From Pseudomonas ovata (GTDB lineage: Bacteria > Pseudomonadota > Gammaproteobacteria > Pseudomonadales > Pseudomonadaceae): a stretch of 64,000 nucleotides of DNA. The notes beneath the pieces are model-generated. The model saw only the letters and a list, made by a program, of their open reading frames with translations, did not search any database and had not been told where the DNA came from. The DNA lies in NCBI RefSeq assembly GCF_003131185.1, contig NZ_QFFU01000026.1, forward strand, positions 29,264 to 93,263, written 5' to 3'. The stretch's first letter is position 1, and each line of letters starts with the position of its first letter. Made by a program: the position numbers and the translations under genes. Shown one piece after another: positions 60,803 through 64,000 of the stretch.

Positions 60803-61873
60803 CTACATCAGCGGCGCGACCACCGGCTCCTGGCGCGGCCAGGCGTCAAGCACTGCCTTGAACAGGGTCGCCAGTGGAATCGCAAAGAAGATCCCCCAGA
60901 AGCCCCATAGCCCGCCGAACAGCAGCACGGCGCAGATGATCGCCACCGGGTGCAGGTTGACCGCCTCGGAGAACAGCATCGGCACCAGCACATTGCCATC
61001 GAGCGCCTGGATAATGCCGTGGACCATCATCAGGTAGATGAACTGGTCACCCCAGCCCCACTGGAACAGGCCGATCAGCGCCACCGGCACGGTCACCACC
61101 ACCGCCCCCACATAGGGCACCACCACCGAAATGCCGACCAGCATGGCCAGCAGCGCGGCGTAATTGAGACCCAGCGCCACGAAGGCCACATAGGTCACCG
61201 CGCCACAGATGAAGATCTCGATGACCTTGCCGCGAATGTAATTGGCGATCTGCCGGTTCATTTCCTTGGCCACGCGGGTCAGCAGTCCGCGCTCACGCGG
61301 CAGGTAGCCCCGCGCCCAGCGTCCGAACAGGTGGCGGTCCTTGAGAAAGAAGAACACCAGAATCGGCACCAGCACCAGGTAGATCATCAGGTTGACCAGC
61401 AACGGCAGGCTCGACAGCGAAAAGGTCAGTGCCAACTGGCCAAACTTGCCCACCTCGCCACGCGCCACCTCGATGGCCTGCAACACCTGTTCGTCCGAGA
61501 CCAGGTGCGGGTAGCGCTCAGGCAGCAGCAGCAACAGCGATTGCCACTTGGCGAGCATGCCGGGCAATTCGTTGAACAGGGTGATCAACTGGTGCCACAA
61601 CAAGGGCACCAGCACCAGCAGAAAGACCAGCAGCACGCCGATGAACAGGGTGAACACCAGCACCACCGCCACACGCTCCGGCATGCGCAAACGCACCAGC
61701 AGGCCGACCACGCCTTGCATCAGAAAAGCCAGGACCATGCCGGCCAGCACCGGCGCCAGCATGCCGCCCAGGGTCAGGATCAGGGTGAAGGCCACAAACA
61801 ACAACACTGCCAGCACCACCGCTTCTTCGTCCGAGAAGTAGCGCTGCATCCAGTCGCTAAGCACTTTGTACAT
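60803..61873 (-). CDS. AI-2E family transporter (PerM-like)
   Basis: 356 aa with about eight membrane helices, among them LTLGGMLAPVLAGMVLAFLMQG and the C-terminal GGLWGFWGIFFAIPLATLFKAVL. The family includes TqsA, PerM and Na+/H+ antiporter-like members; autoinducer export is not shown for this group. Start at 61873 has AAAGGA 8 bases upstream. The tusA-like gene begins 29 bases farther on and is on the same strand, so the two may form an operon. Confidence 0.85.
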   Translation of the reverse strand: MYKVLSDWMQRYFSDEEAVVLAVLLFVAFTLILTLGGMLAPVLAGMVLAFLMQGVVGLLVRLRMPERVAVVLVFTLFIGVLLVFLLVLVPLLWHQLITLFNELPGMLAKWQSLLLLLPERYPHLVSDEQVLQAIEVARGEVGKFGQLALTFSLSSLPLLVNLMIYLVLVPILVFFFLKDRHLFGRWARGYLPRERGLLTRVAKEMNRQIANYIRGKVIEIFICGAVTYVAFVALGLNYAALLAMLVGISVVVPYVGAVVVTVPVALIGLFQWGWGDQFIYLMMVHGIIQALDGNVLVPMLFSEAVNLHPVAIICAVLLFGGLWGFWGIFFAIPLATLFKAVLDAWPRQEPVVAPLM

Positions 61874-61902
61874 CAGGCATCCTTTTGCGCGAGAACGGTT
61901 GC

Positions 61903-62151
61903 CTAGGCCTTGCGCAACCAATAGGTGTAAAGCCCGGCGTCAGCCTGCTCATGCAACAGGGCATGGCCTGCCAGGCGGGCGAAACTGCGAAAATCGCGTT
62001 GTGAACCGGCGTCGGTGGCCGTCACCTTGAGCACCGCGCCACTGTCCAGGCGATTGAGCTCCATCTTGGCCTTGAGCAACGGCAACGGGCAATTGAGCCC
62101 GCGCGCATCGAGTTCGGCATCGAACAATGGGGGGGCTACAGCGTCAGACAT
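61903..62151 (-). CDS. TusA-family sulfur carrier protein
   Basis: 82 aa. Active-site Cys21 in NCPLPLLKAK (CPxP motif) at the start of the first helix, after the strand ELDARGLN. This arrangement is TusA-like. The P. aeruginosa homologue in the same gene order (as I recall, PA1006) is needed for molybdenum-cofactor enzymes and nitrate respiration. Start at 62151 has GGAG 8 bases upstream. Divergent from bepA. Confidence 0.88.
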   Translation of the reverse strand: MSDAVAPPLFDAELDARGLNCPLPLLKAKMELNRLDSGAVLKVTATDAGSQRDFRSFARLAGHALLHEQADAGLYTYWLRKA

Positions 62152-62289
62152 CGCTTTTCTCCGGGCGGACACATCAATCTGGCAAAAAGTCATCACGACC
62201 CTTCGCACAAGCCGGCAAGAATACCCCACTCTGGCCAGCAAGCCATTGAGCCGGCTACAGTAGGTGCACATTCGCCCAGAGCCAACTGC

Positions 62290-63726
62290 ATGAATTTCCT
62301 GCGTCCGACATTGCTCACCCTTGCCTGTCTGCTGGCGACCCCGACCCTTCTGGCCGACGACCTGCCTTCACTGGGCGATTCCAGCTCGTCGATTGTCTCT
62401 CCTGAGCAGGAGCACCAGTTGGGCCGGGCATGGCTGGGCATGTTGCGCTCACAGGTCGGCCAGCTGTCGGACCCGCAACTGAAGGATTTTGTCGAGACAT
62501 CGGTGTACAAGCTGGCCGAGACCAGCCAGGTGCAGGACCGGCGCCTGGAGTTCATCCTCATCAACAGCAACCAGCTCAACGCCTTTGCCGCGCCCGGCGG
62601 CATCATCGGGGTCAATGGCGGCTTGTTCCTGTATGCCCGTACCGAAGGCGAGTACGCCTCGGTCATGGCCCACGAGCTGGCTCACTTGTCACAACGCCAC
62701 TTTGCCCGGGGTGTCGAAGCCCAGCAGCGCATGCAGGTGCCGATCATGGCCGCCATGCTGGCCGGCATCGTCATGGCCGCTGCCGGCGCCGGCGACGCCG
62801 GTATCGCGACCATCGCCGGCACCCAGGCCGCCGCGATCCAGGAACAGCGCCGCTTCTCGCGGCAGAACGAGCAGGAGGCCGACCGCATCGGCATCCTCAA
62901 TCTGGAAAAGGCCGGCTACGACCCTCGCAACATGCCGACCATGTTCGAACGCCTGATGCGCCAGTACCGCTTCGATGCCAGGCCACCGGAATTTCTGTTG
63001 ACCCACCCGGTCAGCGAGTCACGCATCGCCGACACCCGCAACCGCGCCGAACAGGCCAAACCTGGCGGCCAGGAAGACAGCCTGCGCTATCAACTGATGC
63101 GCGCACGGGTCGCGTTGTTCTATGAAGAAACCCCAGGCATTGCCGCCAAGCGTTTTCGGGCGCAAATGGTCGAGAACCCGAACGCCGACGACGCCCGCTA
63201 CGGCCTGGCCATCGCGCAGATCAAGGGCGGCCAGCTCAATGAAGCGCGAGACGGCCTCAAGCCCTTGCTGGACAAGTCGCCTAACGAGGTCGTGTACAAT
63301 CTGGCGCAGATCGACCTGGACATCACCAGCAACCGCCTGGCCGAGGCGCGACAACGGGCCGACCGCATGCTGACGCTGTACCCGGGCAATTACCCGCTCA
63401 ACCAGGCGCGCATCGATGTACAACTCAAGCAAGGACGTACCGCCGAGGCCGAGAAGGCGCTTGACGCACTGCTCAAGCGGCGACCGGCCGATCCGGACAT
63501 CTGGTATCAGGTGGCCGAGGCACGCGGCCTGAACGGCAACACCGTGGGCCTGCACGAGGCACGCGCAGAATACTTCGCGTTGGTCGGGGATTTTCGCCAG
63601 GCCATCCAGCAACTGGACTTCGCCAAACGCCGCTCCAACAACAATTTCCAGGTGGCCTCACGCATTGACGCCCGGCAGAGAGCCCTGGCCGAGCAGGAGC
63701 GACTGGTCAAGGGCATGATGAACTGA
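62290..63726 (+). CDS. bepA: Periplasmic M48 metalloprotease/chaperone BepA
   Basis: 478 aa. Signal peptide (FLRPTLLTLACLLATPTLLA, cleavage near residue 22). Zinc site MAHELAH with His128, Glu129 and His132, and the third ligand Glu in NEQEADRIG near 195. The C-terminal half is a TPR array (for example AEARQRADRMLTLYPGNYP). BepA degrades or helps fold LptD and BAM substrates, which links it to bamC in this window. ATG at 62290 is well placed behind the divergent gap to the TusA gene. Confidence 0.93.
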   Translation: MNFLRPTLLTLACLLATPTLLADDLPSLGDSSSSIVSPEQEHQLGRAWLGMLRSQVGQLSDPQLKDFVETSVYKLAETSQVQDRRLEFILINSNQLNAFAAPGGIIGVNGGLFLYARTEGEYASVMAHELAHLSQRHFARGVEAQQRMQVPIMAAMLAGIVMAAAGAGDAGIATIAGTQAAAIQEQRRFSRQNEQEADRIGILNLEKAGYDPRNMPTMFERLMRQYRFDARPPEFLLTHPVSESRIADTRNRAEQAKPGGQEDSLRYQLMRARVALFYEETPGIAAKRFRAQMVENPNADDARYGLAIAQIKGGQLNEARDGLKPLLDKSPNEVVYNLAQIDLDITSNRLAEARQRADRMLTLYPGNYPLNQARIDVQLKQGRTAEAEKALDALLKRRPADPDIWYQVAEARGLNGNTVGLHEARAEYFALVGDFRQAIQQLDFAKRRSNNNFQVASRIDARQRALAEQERLVKGMMN

Positions 63727-63811
63727 GCCTTTGCGCAGACAATAAAAAGCCCGGCACCTGGTATGGAATTCAATCCAAAAGGGTTCGCCGGTTTCCCGTC
63801 TGACACCCATT

Positions 63812-63906
63812 CTGTGGGAGGGAGCCCTGCTCGCGACAGGGCCGATAAAGCCGGCATACCTGCGCAGCCTGTTACCACGCAATCGCCGGCAAGCCGCCTC
63901 CCACAG
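63812..63906. repeat. REP-like element next to IS end
   Basis: CTGTGGGAGGGAGCCCTGCT on the left and GCAAGCCGCCTCCCACAG on the right, the same family as 17677-17784 and 17823-17918. It ends seven bases before the IS terminus. Confidence 0.75.
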
Positions 63907-63913
63907 TCTGATC

Positions 63914-64000
63914 TGCACCCCAAAAGTTGGACACCAATCTGACTTCCTGGGGGTTTTTTCATGGGCAAGTACTCTACGCAGTTCAAAATCACAGTCGTAA
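63914..64000 (+). mobile_element. Left end of an IS3-type insertion sequence, cut by the window edge
   Basis: TGCACCCCAAAAGTTGGACA at 63914-63933 looks like the terminal inverted repeat of IS3-group elements (often TGxACCCCAAAAGTTGGAC). The transposase frame starts 27 bases on. Only the left end is visible, so target-site duplication cannot be checked. Confidence 0.7.
63961..64000 (+). CDS. IS3-family transposase OrfA, first codons
   Basis: Begins ATGGGCAAGTACTCTACGCA and reads MGKYSTQFKITVV, the typical opening of the helix-turn-helix OrfA. The remaining gene lies outside the window. Confidence 0.65.
   Translation, partial: MGKYSTQFKITVV

Noticed and set aside
60803..61873. AI-2 quorum-sensing exporter
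   Set aside because: The family name is historical; no luxS or other AI-2 gene is present, so only a general permease call is made.

Overview
The window is chromosomal DNA from a Pseudomonas of the P. putida / P. fluorescens lineage. This is inferred from the GC-rich sequence, from gene runs typical of the genus (dapA-bamC-MBL-purC, gcvR-bcp, rnd-ycgL, MoxR-VWA, copAB, the carnitine cluster cdhR/caiX/cdhCAB), and from Pseudomonas-type REP and other intergenic repeats. It is mostly core genome, with accessory patches at about 3.5-12 kb, 45-50 kb and 54-55.6 kb, and an insertion sequence entering at the right edge.

Region by region. 0-3.2 kb: the 5' end of an amino-acid ABC permease gene and a TonB-dependent receptor, both on the minus strand. 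3.27-12.15 kb: two near-identical tRNA-Asp/tRNA-Val transcription units, each with promoter and terminator, stand as direct repeats around 8.3 kb. That interval holds a two-gene unit, a ubiquitin-fold protein ending in Gly-Gly followed by a large DUF4132-type protein, and the complete carnitine catabolic cluster. 12.2-18 kb: rdgC, a bile-acid/sodium-symporter-fold transporter, a tyrosyl-tRNA synthetase with an inverted repeat in its upstream region, and an MFS-acyltransferase fusion. 18-25.5 kb: a solute-symporter-fused hybrid histidine kinase, aceK, lpxO and cysK. 25.6-35 kb: a DUF748 protein, a MoxR ATPase with its VWA partner, a WbqC-like protein, small membrane proteins, a class II amidotransferase, oligopeptidase B, a cyclic-nucleotide-binding protein and a YajD-type HNH protein.

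35-38.4 kb: a 524-bp imperfect inverted repeat, six copies of a hexamer and a CopR-like box lie in front of copAB. 38.5-45.1 kb: a SPOUT RNA methyltransferase, small proteins, a nitroreductase, a hydroxyacid dehydrogenase, rnd-ycgL and the NAD malic enzyme. 45.1-50.2 kb: an accessory signalling patch with a gene remnant, a solitary GvpU-like protein, a PAS-PAS chemoreceptor of BdlA type, an unknown helical protein, a diguanylate cyclase without an I-site, and a winged-helix-like protein. 50.4-55.6 kb: a MocR regulator divergent from a flavoprotein dehydrogenase and a DMT exporter, then AT-richer orphan genes. 55.6-64 kb: tRNA-Ser, purC-MBL-bamC-dapA, gcvR-bcp, an AI-2E-type permease, a TusA-like protein, bepA, a REP element and an IS3-type end.

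The best candidate for something undescribed is the Ubl-DUF4132 pair at 3758-7153. It sits next to a tRNA, has no E1, E2 or JAB gene beside it, and lies inside a segment that recombination between the tRNA repeats could remove. No tool was run: family names rest on motifs and recall, and starts were chosen from visible Shine-Dalgarno sequences and family lengths.
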